DNA of 64,000 nucleotides from Methylibium sp. NZG (GTDB lineage Bacteria; Pseudomonadota; Gammaproteobacteria; Burkholderiales; Burkholderiaceae_C), in contig LGRD01000026.1 of NCBI GenBank assembly GCA_001263235.1, positions 1 to 64,000 on the forward strand, written 5' to 3'. Numbering within the stretch: the stretch's first letter is position 1; every line of letters starts with the position of its first letter. Both the position numbers and the translations under genes were made by a program. The notes under the pieces were generated by a model that was not told the origin of the DNA, did no database searches, and worked only from the letters and a program-made list of their open reading frames with translations. Positions 55,678 through 64,000 of the stretch are shown piece by piece.

Positions 55678-56493
55678 TCAGCCGCCGGCGCGCGGTGGGC
55701 ACGCCGTTTGAAGCAACCCGCGCTCCAACCAGCCGTTCCACAATGCCCGCCAGGGCGCCCAGTCGTGTCCGCCCGGCACGGTGCCGGCGCGGCCGGTCGG
55801 CAGCGTGACCTGCATCGCGTCCAGGCCCTTGGCAAACCGATCGCCGCGGCCGTAGCCCAGGTAGACCGGCGGCTGGCTGGCGTCGCCGCGGCCGGCCAGC
55901 CACCACCAGACCTCGCGCTCCAGATCATCGGTCGGCGCGATGGTCTTGGCGCGCCACTCGAACGGGCCGCCGGCCGCGACGATCTCGCGTTGCAAGGCTT
56001 GCGTGCCGGGATACGGCGCAATGGCGAGCACGCCGTCGATGTCGGCAGCGTGCCGCGCTGCATAACCCAGCGCTGCAAAGCCGCCGAGCGAGATGCCCAC
56101 CAGCCACACCTGCCGGTAGCCGGCCGCGCGCGCGGGCAACACCACGTCGTCGCGCAGGCGCTGCAGCACGGTGCGGTCGGTGAAGTAGCCCAGGTGGGCT
56201 TCCACCATCTTCACGTCGACCGCGACCCCGCGCTGGCGCAGCGCCGCGACAAAGCCCTCGTCGATGAATTCCTGTGGTTTGCTGTAAGCCCCCGGCAGCA
56301 TCACCACGAGCGCGGTGGCCGGCGCCGCGCAACCCGAGAGGTCACTCAGTTGCTGCATGGGAATGGTGGTGGGTCGGCTTTGCGCACAGCCCGCGATTGT
56401 GGCCGACAGCACCAACGCGGCCACGCCGAGCGCGGCCCGCCACGCCGTTGTGGCGACGCCTGCCCTGCAACGAAAAGTCGCCTCGGCGCTCAA
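55678..56493 (-). CDS. Alpha/beta hydrolase lipoprotein
   Basis: A 271-residue protein if it starts at TTG 56493, which overlaps the upstream CBS-gene stop (TTGA). A hydrophobic segment ends in LSATIAGC, a lipobox-like site. The nucleophile elbow GISLGGFAALGY lies at about residues 131-142, and an acidic/His segment (PGGHDWAPWRALWNGW) supplies the catalytic His near the C-terminus. It resembles S-formylglutathione/antigen-85-type esterases in general layout, but the substrate is unknown. Confidence 0.75.
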   Translation of the reverse strand: MSAEATFRCRAGVATTAWRAALGVAALVLSATIAGCAQSRPTTIPMQQLSDLSGCAAPATALVVMLPGAYSKPQEFIDEGFVAALRQRGVAVDVKMVEAHLGYFTDRTVLQRLRDDVVLPARAAGYRQVWLVGISLGGFAALGYAARHAADIDGVLAIAPYPGTQALQREIVAAGGPFEWRAKTIAPTDDLEREVWWWLAGRGDASQPPVYLGYGRGDRFAKGLDAMQVTLPTGRAGTVPGGHDWAPWRALWNGWLERGLLQTACPPRAGG

Positions 56494-57797
56494 GGCGCGG
56501 GCGGCTCCGGCTCGGTCGCCAAGGCCGAGGCCAGCACCTTGTCGACCCGCTTGCCGTCCAGATCGACCACCTCGAAGCGCCAGCCGCCCCACTCCACCGA
56601 GTCGGCCGTGTTGGGCAGGCGGCCCAGCAGCAACATGATCATGCCGGCGAGCGTGTTGTAGCGGCCGCGGTCTTCCTCCGGCAGCTCTTTCAGCGCGAGG
56701 CGGTCCTTCAACTCGGGCACCGGGATCAGGCCGTCGAACAGCCAGCTCCCGTCGGCCCGCTGCACTGCCCAGGCGTCTTCGGCCGACGGGTTGGTGAACT
56801 CGCCGGTGATGGCCTCCAGCACATCGCGCACGGTGATCATGCCCTGCACCTCGCCGTACTCGTCCACGACGAACACGAACTGCGCGTCGGAGCCGCGGAA
56901 GTGCTCCAGCAACTCCATGCCCGACAGCGTCTCGGGCACGAACACCGGGGCCAGCAGGCCCTGCGTCAGCGCGATCGGCTCACCCTTCATCGCCTGTTGC
57001 AGCAGGTTCTGCGCCGAGATGACGCCAAGCACGTCGTCCAGCCCGCCGCGGCAGACCGGGTAGCGCGAGTGTTCAGCGTCGGCGACGGCGCTCAGCACGT
57101 CGTCCTGCGAGTCATCGACATCGAGCCAGACGATCTCGGCGCGCGGGATCATCATCGAGCCGACCTGCCGGTCGTCGAGCCGGAACACGTTGCGCACCAT
57201 CTGGTGTTCGTGCGCCTCGATCACGCCGGCGTCCAGGCCTTCTTCCAGACTGGCCTTGATTTCTTCTTCCGTCACGCTGCGGTCGGGCTCGCCCCGGATG
57301 CCGAGCAGCCGCAGCGTGGCCTCGGTGCAGACGGTCAGCAGGCGCACGAACGGCCGCGCGATCAGCGACAGCCAGTCCATCGGCCGCGCCACCAGCCGCG
57401 CCACGCCCTCGGGGAACATCTGCCCGACGCGCTTGGGCACCAGCTCGCCGAAGATGATCGTGAGGAAGGTGATGACCACCACCACCATCGCGGTGGCGGT
57501 GATGTCGGCCGCGCGGTCGGGCATCGCAAACGTGGACTGCAGCCACTTGCCGAACGGCGCCGAAAACGCAGCGTCGCCGACGATGCCGTTGAGCACCCCG
57601 ATCGACGTGATGCCGATCTGCACCGTGGACAGGAACTTGGTCGGGTTGTCGTGCAGCTCCATCGCTGCTTGCGCACCGGCGTCGCCGGTTTCGACCATCA
57701 CCTGCAACCTGGCCTTGCGGCTGGCGGTGAGCGCCATCTCGGACATGGCGAACATGGCGTTGAGCAGGATCAGGAAGATCAGTAGGACAACGTCCAT
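56490..57797 (-). CDS. CNNM/CorC-type membrane protein with CBS pair
   Basis: A 435-residue protein. The N-terminal DUF21 domain has three or four membrane helices (VVLLIFLILLNAMFAMSEMALTASRKARLQ). Two CBS domains follow (RNVFRLDDRQVGSMMIPRAEIVWLDVDD and FVFVVDEYGEVQGMITVRDVLEAI). The C-terminal CorC_HlyC domain has RYNTLAGMIMLLLGRLP and WRFEVVDLDGKRVDKVL. The family is linked to magnesium/cobalt efflux and is historically called hemolysin C; no toxin activity is implied. It is divergent from apaH. Confidence 0.92.
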   Translation of the reverse strand: MDVVLLIFLILLNAMFAMSEMALTASRKARLQVMVETGDAGAQAAMELHDNPTKFLSTVQIGITSIGVLNGIVGDAAFSAPFGKWLQSTFAMPDRAADITATAMVVVVITFLTIIFGELVPKRVGQMFPEGVARLVARPMDWLSLIARPFVRLLTVCTEATLRLLGIRGEPDRSVTEEEIKASLEEGLDAGVIEAHEHQMVRNVFRLDDRQVGSMMIPRAEIVWLDVDDSQDDVLSAVADAEHSRYPVCRGGLDDVLGVISAQNLLQQAMKGEPIALTQGLLAPVFVPETLSGMELLEHFRGSDAQFVFVVDEYGEVQGMITVRDVLEAITGEFTNPSAEDAWAVQRADGSWLFDGLIPVPELKDRLALKELPEEDRGRYNTLAGMIMLLLGRLPNTADSVEWGGWRFEVVDLDGKRVDKVLASALATEPEPPAP

Positions 57798-57845
57798 TCG
57801 GGGCGAGCAGAACCGGGAAGTGGGTCAGCGTAGCAGAATTGGCCC

Positions 57846-58667
57846 ATGAACTATCTGATCGGCGACGTGCAGGGCTGCTGCGACGCGCTCGACCGGCTGC
57901 TCGCCGAGATCGGCTTTTCGCCGTCGCGCGACCGCATCCACGTGCTGGGCGACCTGGTCAACCGCGGCCCGCAATCGCTGGCCACGCTGCGCCGGCTGCG
58001 GGCCTTGGGCGACGCGGCGGTGTGCCTGCTCGGCAACCACGACTTGCACCTGCTGGCAGTCGCCCACGGCGGGCGAAAGGCGCACCGCAACGACACGCTC
58101 GGCGACATCCTGCAGGCGCCCGACCGCGACGCGTGGATCGACTGGCTGCGCCACCGGCCGCTGGCCTGCTCGGCCCACGGCTGGCTGATGGTGCACGCCG
58201 GCGTGCTGCCGCAGTGGGACGTGGCGACCACGCTGGCGCTGGCCAACGAGGTCGAATCCGCGCTGCGCGGGCCGGGTGTGGGCGAGTTCCTGAGCGTGAT
58301 GTACGGCGATGAGCCCCAGGCGTGGCAGCCGAGCGTGGCGGGTGCGCAGCGCCTGCGCCTGATCATCAACGTGCTCACGCGCATCCGCTTTTGCACGGCC
58401 GACGGCACGCTCGACCTCGTCAGCAAGGAGGGCGCCGGCGCAGCACCGGCAGGCCACTTTGCGTGGTTCGACGTGCCGGGCCGGCGCACCGCCGGCACGC
58501 CGATCGCCTTCGGCCACTGGTCCACGCTGGGCCTGGTGAACCGGCCCGACCTGCTGGCGCTGGACACCGGCTGCGTCTGGGGCGGCCGGCTGACAGCGGT
58601 GCGCTTGGACGGCGACCGCCGCGAAGTGATCCAGGTGGCGTGCGAGCAGGCGCAGGCGCCGGGCTGA
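57846..58667 (+). CDS. apaH: Symmetrical bis(5'-nucleosyl)-tetraphosphatase
   Basis: A 273-residue Ap4A hydrolase that cleaves diadenosine tetraphosphate to two ADP. All metallophosphatase motifs are present: GDVQGC (6-11), GDLVNRGP (about 35-42), LLGNHDLHLLA (about 61-71) and HAGVLPQW (about 117). The length is typical. It stands alone, divergent from the CorC-like gene with 48 bases between. Confidence 0.96.
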   Translation: MNYLIGDVQGCCDALDRLLAEIGFSPSRDRIHVLGDLVNRGPQSLATLRRLRALGDAAVCLLGNHDLHLLAVAHGGRKAHRNDTLGDILQAPDRDAWIDWLRHRPLACSAHGWLMVHAGVLPQWDVATTLALANEVESALRGPGVGEFLSVMYGDEPQAWQPSVAGAQRLRLIINVLTRIRFCTADGTLDLVSKEGAGAAPAGHFAWFDVPGRRTAGTPIAFGHWSTLGLVNRPDLLALDTGCVWGGRLTAVRLDGDRREVIQVACEQAQAPG

Positions 58668-58765
58668 AACACCTCATTGCCGCAGCGTGACCGGGAGGCG
58701 GCTGCATCCAGATCGGGCCGGCCGGCGTACAAAAGGCCTGAACCCGACGCCCGACTGGACACACG

Positions 58766-59269
58766 ATGCACGCGCGCCCTGCGCTCCCCTTCGACTGGCA
58801 CCGAGGCTTGCGCCGCTGGAGACGTGCGGCGGTCTGGCTGATCGCCACGGTAATCGCCCTGCAGGGCTCGGTAATGGCCATGGCGCGGGTTGCCGAGCCG
58901 GCGCACTTGCACGCGCGGGCCGACATGCGCAGCGAACGATTGCACGACCCGATGCTGGACGGCGTGCGCGTGGTGCGGAACCACCATGCCCGGCCTGCGC
59001 ACGTGGCCGCGGGCCATCACCACAGCGAGATCGAACGCCACGCCCACGACCTCGGGGACGAATCCGGCGCGGTCTACCTCGGCGACGACGCCGCCGACGC
59101 CGACGCCGCCAAGCCCGGCAGCGGGCAACGCGCGGCAGCCGATCCCGACACCCCGACACTCGCCTTGCCGGCCCCACCGGCGCCGATGCCCTTCAGCCGC
59201 GCGGCACCCGCACCCACGAGCGCTTACCGCTCGCATGTGGGCGAGCTGCCGGAGCGACCACCCCGCTGA
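58766..59269 (+). CDS. Histidine-rich exported protein of unknown function
   Basis: A 167-residue protein with an N-terminal membrane segment (about 22-41, AAVWLIATVIALQGSVMAMA). A His-rich region at about 70-95 contains NHHARPAHVAAGHHHSEIERHAHD, with ten or so histidines. A low-complexity Ala/Pro/Asp part and an ending ELPERPPR follow. The histidines suggest metal (Zn, Ni, Cu) binding in the periplasm. It lies 161 bp before a TonB-dependent receptor gene on the same strand, which favours a joint role in metal handling; this is inference. Confidence 0.6.
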   Translation: MHARPALPFDWHRGLRRWRRAAVWLIATVIALQGSVMAMARVAEPAHLHARADMRSERLHDPMLDGVRVVRNHHARPAHVAAGHHHSEIERHAHDLGDESGAVYLGDDAADADAAKPGSGQRAAADPDTPTLALPAPPAPMPFSRAAPAPTSAYRSHVGELPERPPR

Positions 59270-59430
59270 TCGCATCAACGGCCGGCCCACAACGCCCGGG
59301 CCCGGTCATCCCCGAGAGCCTCCCCAAAGGCGCTTGGCGGCCTCTCATCAGCGCGCCGATGCAATGCGGCGCCGCCCTCAGCCATTGAACCAGCCGGCCG
59401 CGGCACAGCGGCGCCGGCGAAGGAGTTGTC

Positions 59431-61500
59431 ATGCCATCCGATCTCCACCGCGCCCACCGCGCCCACCGTACGGCCACCACGGCGCTGGCCGCACTGCTTG
59501 CCGGCCCGGCCTGGGCCGGCGGCGAACAGGTGCTCGAAAAAGTCGTCGTCATCGGCGCCACCACCCAGCCGGTCGGCGTGGCGGACTCGGCCAGCGTCGG
59601 CACCGTCACGCAAAAGCAGCTCGAAGCGCGCACTGTCTATCGGCCGGGCGAGTTGCTCGAAGCCACGCCCGGCCTCGTCGTCAGCCAGCACAGCGGCGAG
59701 GGTAAGGCCAACCAGTTCTACCTGCGCGGCTTCAACCTCGACCACGGCACCGACCTGCGCACCAGCGTGGACGGCATGCTCGTCAACCAGCGCAGCCACG
59801 CGCACGGCCAGGGCTGGACGGACCTGAACTTCCTGATCCCCGAGCTGGCCACCGGCCTGCGCTACAAAAAGGGGCCGTACGACGCCAGCGAAGGCGACTT
59901 CTCATCGGCCGGCGCGGTCGAGATTCGCTACGCCGAAACGCTGGAGCGTGGCATCGCGAGCATCGGCCTGGGGCAGAACGGCTTTCGTCGCGTGCTGCTG
60001 GCCGACTCACCAACGTTTGCCGGCGGCCGACTGCTCTACGCACTGGAAGGCCAGCGCAACGACGGCCCGTTCACGCAGCCCGACAACTTCCGCAAGGTCA
60101 ACGGCGTGCTTCGCTATTCGCGCGGCGATGCCGCCAACGGCTGGAACCTGACCGGCATGGTCTACGACGGCAAGTGGAACTCCACCGACCAGATACCGAA
60201 GCGCGCGGTGGACGCCGGCACGCTCGGCCGCTTCGACCTGATCGACCCGACCGACGGCGGTCGCGCGCAGCGCTACAGCGCCTCCGGCGCATGGCGCCAG
60301 ACCAGCGAGACCACCTCGACGCAGGTCAACGCCTACGTGGTCAGCCAGCGGCTCGACCTCTTCTCCAACTTCACCTACTTCCTCGACAACCCGGTCGATG
60401 GCGACCAGTTCGCGCAGCCCGACCGGCGCACGACGACCGCCGCCAACGCGCGCCACAGCTGGCAGCAAACGTTTCTGGGGCGCGAGACCGAGCACCAGGT
60501 CGGAGCGCAGTTCCAGAACGACAACGTCTACAACGGCCTGCTCAACACGCGCGCACGCGAGACCTTGTCGGCCACGCGCCGCGACCACATCGTCCAAACC
60601 AGCGTCGGCGCGTGGTACCAGAACGCGACCGAGTGGACGAAGACCTTCCGCACCGTGGCCGGCGTGCGCGCCGATGCCTACCGCTTCGACGTGACGAGCG
60701 ACCTGGCCGCCAACTCCGGCACCGCGCGCGCCACCAAGCTGAGCCCCAAGCTGAACCTGATCTTCGGCCCGTGGGACAAGACCGAGCTGTACGCCAACGT
60801 GGGCACGGGATTCCACAGCAACGACGCCCGCGGCACCGTCATCACCACCGACCCGAAGACCGGCGACCCGGCCGACCGCGTGACGCCGCTGGTGCGATCC
60901 AAAGGCTTCGAACTCGGCGCTCGCACCTCGCCGATCGCGGGGTTGCAGACGTCGCTGGCGCTGTACCGGCTGGACTTCCAAAGCGAGCTGGTCTTCGTCG
61001 GCGACGCCGGCAACACCGAAGCCGGCCGGCCGAGCCAGCGCACCGGCTTCGAGCTGGCCAACTACTACCGACTCGACGACTGGCTGACCATCGACGCCGA
61101 CCTGGCGTTTGCCAAGGCACGCTTCAAGGACGTGGCACCCGAGGGCAACCGAATCCCCGGCGCCGTCGAAGGCGTGGCCTCGGTCGCGCTGGCCATCGAC
61201 AACCTGGGGCCGTGGTTCGGCGCGGTGCAGGCACGCTGGTTCGGCCCCCGGCCACTGATCGAGGACAACTCGGTGCGCTCGGGCAGCAGCGCCACGTTGA
61301 ACGGGCGCATCGGTTACAAGGTCAGCCCGTCGCTGCAGATCGAACTCGAAGGCTTCAACCTGACCAACCGCAAGGTGTCGGCGATCGACTACTTCTACAC
61401 CTCGCGCCTGCCGGGCGAGCCGGCTGCGGGCGTGGACGACATCCACTTCCACCCGATCGAGAGCCGCTCGTTCAGGGTGACGCTGGTGGCGCGGTTCTGA
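59431..61500 (+). CDS. TonB-dependent outer-membrane receptor
   Basis: A 689-residue receptor. The signal peptide ends at about AGPAWAG (residue 30). A TonB-box-like EKVVVIG lies just after it. The plug domain (about 45-150) has RPGELLEATPGLVVSQHSGEGKANQFYLRGFNLDHG and GPYDASEGDFSSAGAVEIRY. A 22-strand barrel ends in the canonical SRSFRVTLVARF with terminal Phe. The ligand is unknown. The plug resembles metal/organic-acid receptors in this lineage more than siderophore FecA types, which is only an impression. Confidence 0.92.
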   Translation: MPSDLHRAHRAHRTATTALAALLAGPAWAGGEQVLEKVVVIGATTQPVGVADSASVGTVTQKQLEARTVYRPGELLEATPGLVVSQHSGEGKANQFYLRGFNLDHGTDLRTSVDGMLVNQRSHAHGQGWTDLNFLIPELATGLRYKKGPYDASEGDFSSAGAVEIRYAETLERGIASIGLGQNGFRRVLLADSPTFAGGRLLYALEGQRNDGPFTQPDNFRKVNGVLRYSRGDAANGWNLTGMVYDGKWNSTDQIPKRAVDAGTLGRFDLIDPTDGGRAQRYSASGAWRQTSETTSTQVNAYVVSQRLDLFSNFTYFLDNPVDGDQFAQPDRRTTTAANARHSWQQTFLGRETEHQVGAQFQNDNVYNGLLNTRARETLSATRRDHIVQTSVGAWYQNATEWTKTFRTVAGVRADAYRFDVTSDLAANSGTARATKLSPKLNLIFGPWDKTELYANVGTGFHSNDARGTVITTDPKTGDPADRVTPLVRSKGFELGARTSPIAGLQTSLALYRLDFQSELVFVGDAGNTEAGRPSQRTGFELANYYRLDDWLTIDADLAFAKARFKDVAPEGNRIPGAVEGVASVALAIDNLGPWFGAVQARWFGPRPLIEDNSVRSGSSATLNGRIGYKVSPSLQIELEGFNLTNRKVSAIDYFYTSRLPGEPAAGVDDIHFHPIESRSFRVTLVARF

Positions 61501-61505
61501 AGCGC

Positions 61506-61532
61506 GACACCGCGCCCGGTGGGCGCGGTGTC
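61506..61532 (+). terminator. Hairpin after TonB receptor
   Basis: A perfect 12-bp stem (GACACCGCGCCC, loop GGT, GGGCGCGGTGTC) starts six bases after the stop. There is no T-run, so it may act with Rho or as an mRNA stabiliser. It separates the receptor gene from tRNA-Ser. Confidence 0.6.
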
Positions 61533-61561
61533 CGTCGATAGAATCACAAGCTTCAAGAGAA

Positions 61562-61651
61562 GGAAGCGTGGCCGAGCGGTTTAAGGCTGCAGTCTTGAAA
61601 ACTGCCGTGGGGGCAACTCCACCGTGAGTTCGAATCTCACCGCTTCCGCCA
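61562..61651 (+). tRNA. tRNA-Ser (UGA anticodon)
   Basis: A 90-nt class II tRNA. The acceptor stem GGAAGCG pairs with CGCTTCC. The D-arm (GCCGAGCGGTTTAAGGC), the anticodon loop CTTGAAA with anticodon TGA at 61596-61598, a long variable arm (about 16 nt) and the T-arm with GTTCGAATC follow. CCA is encoded at 61649-61651. No phage or integrase remnant and no duplicated 3' end are seen nearby. Confidence 0.97.
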
Positions 61652-61690
61652 CACCCCGCCGTGAAGGCCGGGGTGCAGCAGCGAGCGTCG

Positions 61691-62683
61691 TCACGCCGAT
61701 TTCACTTCGCCGGGGTCGTTCCGCGTCTTCCACAGCGACACGATCACGCCACCCGCAATCAGGCCGAAGGTGACGGTCAGCGAGATCACCGCAGGTATCT
61801 TGCCGATGATGCCGACGAGGAAGATCTTCGAGCCGATGAAGATGAGCACCAACGCGAGCGCGTACTTGAGGTACTTGAATCGGTGGATCATCGCCGCCAG
61901 CGCAAAGTAGAGCGCGCGCAGGCCGAGGATGGCGAAGATGTTGCTCGTGTAGACGATGAACGGGTCGGTGGTGATGGCAAAGATCGCCGGCACCGAATCA
62001 ACCGCGAAGATCAGGTCGACGAACTCCACCAGCACCAGTGCCAGGAACAGCGGCGTCGCAAAACGCTCCAGCTTGCCGGTGGCCGGGTTGTTTTCCTGCA
62101 CCCAGAAGGCGTTGCCGCGCAGGCCTTCGGTGACGCGCATGTGCTTCTTCAAGAACTTCAGCAGCGGGTTGTTCGCGATGTCGGGCATGTGGTCGGCAAT
62201 GATCCACATCTTGATGCCGGTGAAGATCAGGAAGACGCCGAAGATGTACAGGATCCAGCTGAACTGGCTCACGAGCGTGGCGCCCAGGCCGATCATGATG
62301 GCGCGCAGCACGATCACACCCAGAATGCCCCAGAACAGCACCCGGTGCTGGTACTGCCGCGGGATCGCGAAGTAGCTGAATATGAGTGCGATGACGAACA
62401 CGTTGTCCATCGACAGCGACTTCTCGATCAAGAAGCCGGTGTAGTAGTCCATGCCGCTTTGCGCGCCGAGGTACCACCACACCCAGGCGCCGAAGATCAG
62501 CGCCACGCTGATGTAGCCGGCCGACAGCAGCAGGCTCTCTTGAACGCCGATCTCCTTGTCGTCCTTGTGCAGGACGCCCAGGTCGAAGGCGAGCAAGGCC
62601 ACGACGATGCCGATGAAGCTGTACCAGATCCAGGCGGGCTTGCCCAGAAAGTCGGCGTTGAGGTAGGGAATGAGGGCTTCCAT
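61691..62683 (-). CDS. terC: TerC-family membrane protein (Alx-like)
   Basis: A 330-residue protein with eight or nine membrane segments, the size of Alx/TerC proteins, which function in manganese export and metal insertion. Conserved acidic motifs are LAFDLGVLHK near residue 33, SLSMDNVFVIALIFSYF near 91 and EFVDLIFAVDSVPAIFAITTDPFIVYTSNIFAILGLRALYF. GAGG lies upstream of the ATG. No yybP-ykoY riboswitch is visible; instead a short open frame precedes it. Confidence 0.93.
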   Translation of the reverse strand: MEALIPYLNADFLGKPAWIWYSFIGIVVALLAFDLGVLHKDDKEIGVQESLLLSAGYISVALIFGAWVWWYLGAQSGMDYYTGFLIEKSLSMDNVFVIALIFSYFAIPRQYQHRVLFWGILGVIVLRAIMIGLGATLVSQFSWILYIFGVFLIFTGIKMWIIADHMPDIANNPLLKFLKKHMRVTEGLRGNAFWVQENNPATGKLERFATPLFLALVLVEFVDLIFAVDSVPAIFAITTDPFIVYTSNIFAILGLRALYFALAAMIHRFKYLKYALALVLIFIGSKIFLVGIIGKIPAVISLTVTFGLIAGGVIVSLWKTRNDPGEVKSA

Positions 62684-62692
62684 CGCGAGGCC

Positions 62693-62851
62693 TCAGAAGA
62701 CAGCGACGGCCGCGGTGCCGAGGCCGAACATGCCGCCGAACGCGCCGAGCAAGGCCACGTCGCGCTTTTGATTGCCGATGCGCCAGGCTTGAAACGCCAC
62801 GACGAACAGGGCAGCGGTCATGATGCCCAGAAGGATGAGGTGGTTGTCCAT
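62693..62851 (-). CDS. 52-residue two-helix membrane protein upstream of terC
   Basis: An ATG at 62851 opens a 52-codon frame ending in TGA ten bases before the terC start. The product has two hydrophobic stretches, LILLGIMTAALFVVAF (5-20) and VALLGAFGGMFGLGTAAVAVF (32-52), joined by a basic turn (RIGNQKR). Topology with both termini outside is expected. The ribosome binding site is weak (AGCAGAG). Tight spacing to terC argues for co-transcription. No known family. Confidence 0.6.
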   Translation of the reverse strand: MDNHLILLGIMTAALFVVAFQAWRIGNQKRDVALLGAFGGMFGLGTAAVAVF

Positions 62852-62966
62852 GTTGTGCTCTGCTTTTGGAGGAAAGGTGGCAGAGTATCGGCCGGCTGCC
62901 GATCAGGACGCATCAACGTTGGGGAGATCGCAGGTTCGGGTTTTCCGAACTGCTGCCACTCGCGGC

Positions 62967-63980
62967 TCAGGCAAGGAACCGTTGGGCCACGCCAATGTAG
63001 AGCGGTATGCCCACCAGGATGTTGAGCGGGAACGTCAGCCCCAGCGACATGCCGAAGTACAGCGACGGGTTGGCTTCGGGAATGGCATGCCGAACGACGG
63101 CCGGCACCGCGATGTACGACGCGCTGGCGGCCAGCACCATCAGCAACCCGCCGTTGCCCGGAGCCACACCCAGAACCATGCACAGAACCAGCGCCAGCGT
63201 CGCGTGCACCAAAGGCGCGCCGATGGCGTAGGCGAACAGCCACCCGGACTGGCCCTTGAGCCCACCGACGTTGCGCGCCGCGATCAGGCCCATGTCGAGC
63301 AGAAAGAACGCGAGCATGCCCTTGAAGAGGTCGACCGCGAACGGTTGCATCGCCGCTTCACCGGCTCGCCCCGTCAGCACGCCCACCAGCATCGCCCCGA
63401 GCAGCAGCAGTTGCGCGCCGTCGGTGAGCGACTCGTGCAGCACCTTGCTCATCGACATGCCGCTGCCGCTGGTGGTGGGCTCGGTGCGAGGCATGCCGGA
63501 TGCGCCGGCGCCAGGGCCGCCGGTTGCAGCCCGGCGCGTGCGCACCAGGTTGGCCATCACCACCGCCATCACGATGGCCGGCGACTCCATCAGCGCCATC
63601 GCGGCCGCCATGTGGCCGCCGTAGGCCAGGCCGATGTTGTCGAGGTATTGCACGGCGGTGATGAAGGTCACCGCGCTGACCGAGCCGTAGGTCGCCGCAA
63701 TCGCGGCGGCGTCGAAGCCATTGAGAAACCGCCGCAGCACGAAGTAGCCCAGCGCCGGCACGCTGAAAGCCAGCGCCAGCGCGATCCCCAAGCTGATGGC
63801 CACATCAGCCGTCAGGCCGGACTCGGCCAGCGCAAAGCCGCCCTTCAAGCCCAGCGCCATCAGCAGGTACAGCGACAGGAAGCGCGACACCTGCGGCGGT
63901 ATCTCGAGGTTGGACTTCAGGCTCCCCGCCAGCAGGCCGAACACGAAGAAGAGGATGGCGGGGTCGAGGAAGCTCTGCAT
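62967..63980 (-). CDS. sbtA: SbtA-like sodium-dependent bicarbonate permease
   Basis: A 337-residue protein with about ten transmembrane segments in two inverted repeats. It begins FLDPAILFFVFGLLAGSLKSNLEIPPQVSRFLSLYLLMALGLKGG, the SbtA/DUF897 signature. GSVSAVTFITAVQYLD is the first-half binding motif and ASASYIAVPAVVRHAIPEANPSLYF the second. A Gly/Thr/Ser-rich loop of about 30 residues separates the halves. Known members import bicarbonate with Na+; no PII-like SbtB is visible. The start is 20 bp from the window edge. Confidence 0.9.
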   Translation of the reverse strand: MQSFLDPAILFFVFGLLAGSLKSNLEIPPQVSRFLSLYLLMALGLKGGFALAESGLTADVAISLGIALALAFSVPALGYFVLRRFLNGFDAAAIAATYGSVSAVTFITAVQYLDNIGLAYGGHMAAAMALMESPAIVMAVVMANLVRTRRAATGGPGAGASGMPRTEPTTSGSGMSMSKVLHESLTDGAQLLLLGAMLVGVLTGRAGEAAMQPFAVDLFKGMLAFFLLDMGLIAARNVGGLKGQSGWLFAYAIGAPLVHATLALVLCMVLGVAPGNGGLLMVLAASASYIAVPAVVRHAIPEANPSLYFGMSLGLTFPLNILVGIPLYIGVAQRFLA

Positions 63981-64000
63981 CCGGGCATTGTGGGTGCGGA

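Noticed and set aside
61562-61690. Integrated element at tRNA-Ser
   Set aside because: No integrase gene, no direct repeat of the tRNA 3' end and no composition change nearby.
62684-62966. yybP-ykoY manganese riboswitch upstream of terC
   Set aside because: The expected conserved loops are not visible, and the region is occupied by a short coding frame.

Overview
The window is about 64 kb of uniformly GC-rich DNA with dense, mostly operonic genes. Gene content points to a free-living, flagellated betaproteobacterium of the order Burkholderiales, most like the Rubrivivax/Leptothrix/Methylibium group. The signs are a split fli locus with FliA-type promoters, TRAP transport, homogentisate catabolism, DUF1592/DUF1552 proteins, and DUF2783 and DUF5666 proteins. 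That placement is inferred from family content; no rRNA gene is present.

Left edge to 13 kb: the window opens inside a very large minus-strand gene whose visible 960 codons are almost entirely an eight-residue repeat with a strict higher-order structure. Next come a GT2 glycosyltransferase, a small AT-rich BamE-like gene, a co-oriented set made of a multihaem DUF1592 lipoprotein and two Tat-exported DUF1552 proteins, and a TPR/O-GlcNAc-transferase-like (SPINDLY type) glycosyltransferase facing the flagellins.

13-32 kb is a flagellar island. It holds two paralogous flagellins, fliD, fliS, fliT and a YcgR-type PilZ brake, then a gene-poor spacer with two palindromic MITE-like elements. After that come fliE (minus strand) diverging from fliFGHIJK and fliLMNOPQR. 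Three good FliA (sigma-28) promoter matches lie before flagellin 1, fliD and fliS. REP-like palindromes flank fliMN. A ParDE toxin-antitoxin pair abuts the 3' end of fliR.

33-45 kb, minus strand: a small lipoprotein, a LuxR-type response regulator coupled to a receiver-histidine-kinase hybrid, and a complete TRAP transporter (dctPQM). Upstream is an aromatic-acid operon: MBL hydrolase, MhpA/MhaA-like flavin hydroxylase, DUF2783 small protein, hmgA and fahA. A divergent IclR regulator and two direct repeats 60 bp apart control the intergenic space. The operon plausibly turns a hydroxyphenylacetate into homogentisate and then fumarate plus acetoacetate; maleylacetoacetate isomerase is not in view.

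45-57 kb: a GFA/CENP-V protein, a DUF6502/DUF5666 pair, a G8-domain beta-helix lipoprotein coupled to a small lipoprotein, and an orphan set of ketosynthase, chain-length-factor-like ketosynthase and WxWxIP flavin-dependent halogenase. This set resembles part of an aryl-polyene/xanthomonadin-type pathway but has no ACP, reductase or dehydratase nearby. Then come an alpha/beta hydrolase and a CorC-type CBS protein.

57.8 kb to the end: apaH, a histidine-rich exported protein beside a TonB-dependent receptor, tRNA-Ser(UGA), a TerC-family protein preceded by a previously uncalled 52-residue membrane protein, and an SbtA-like permease.
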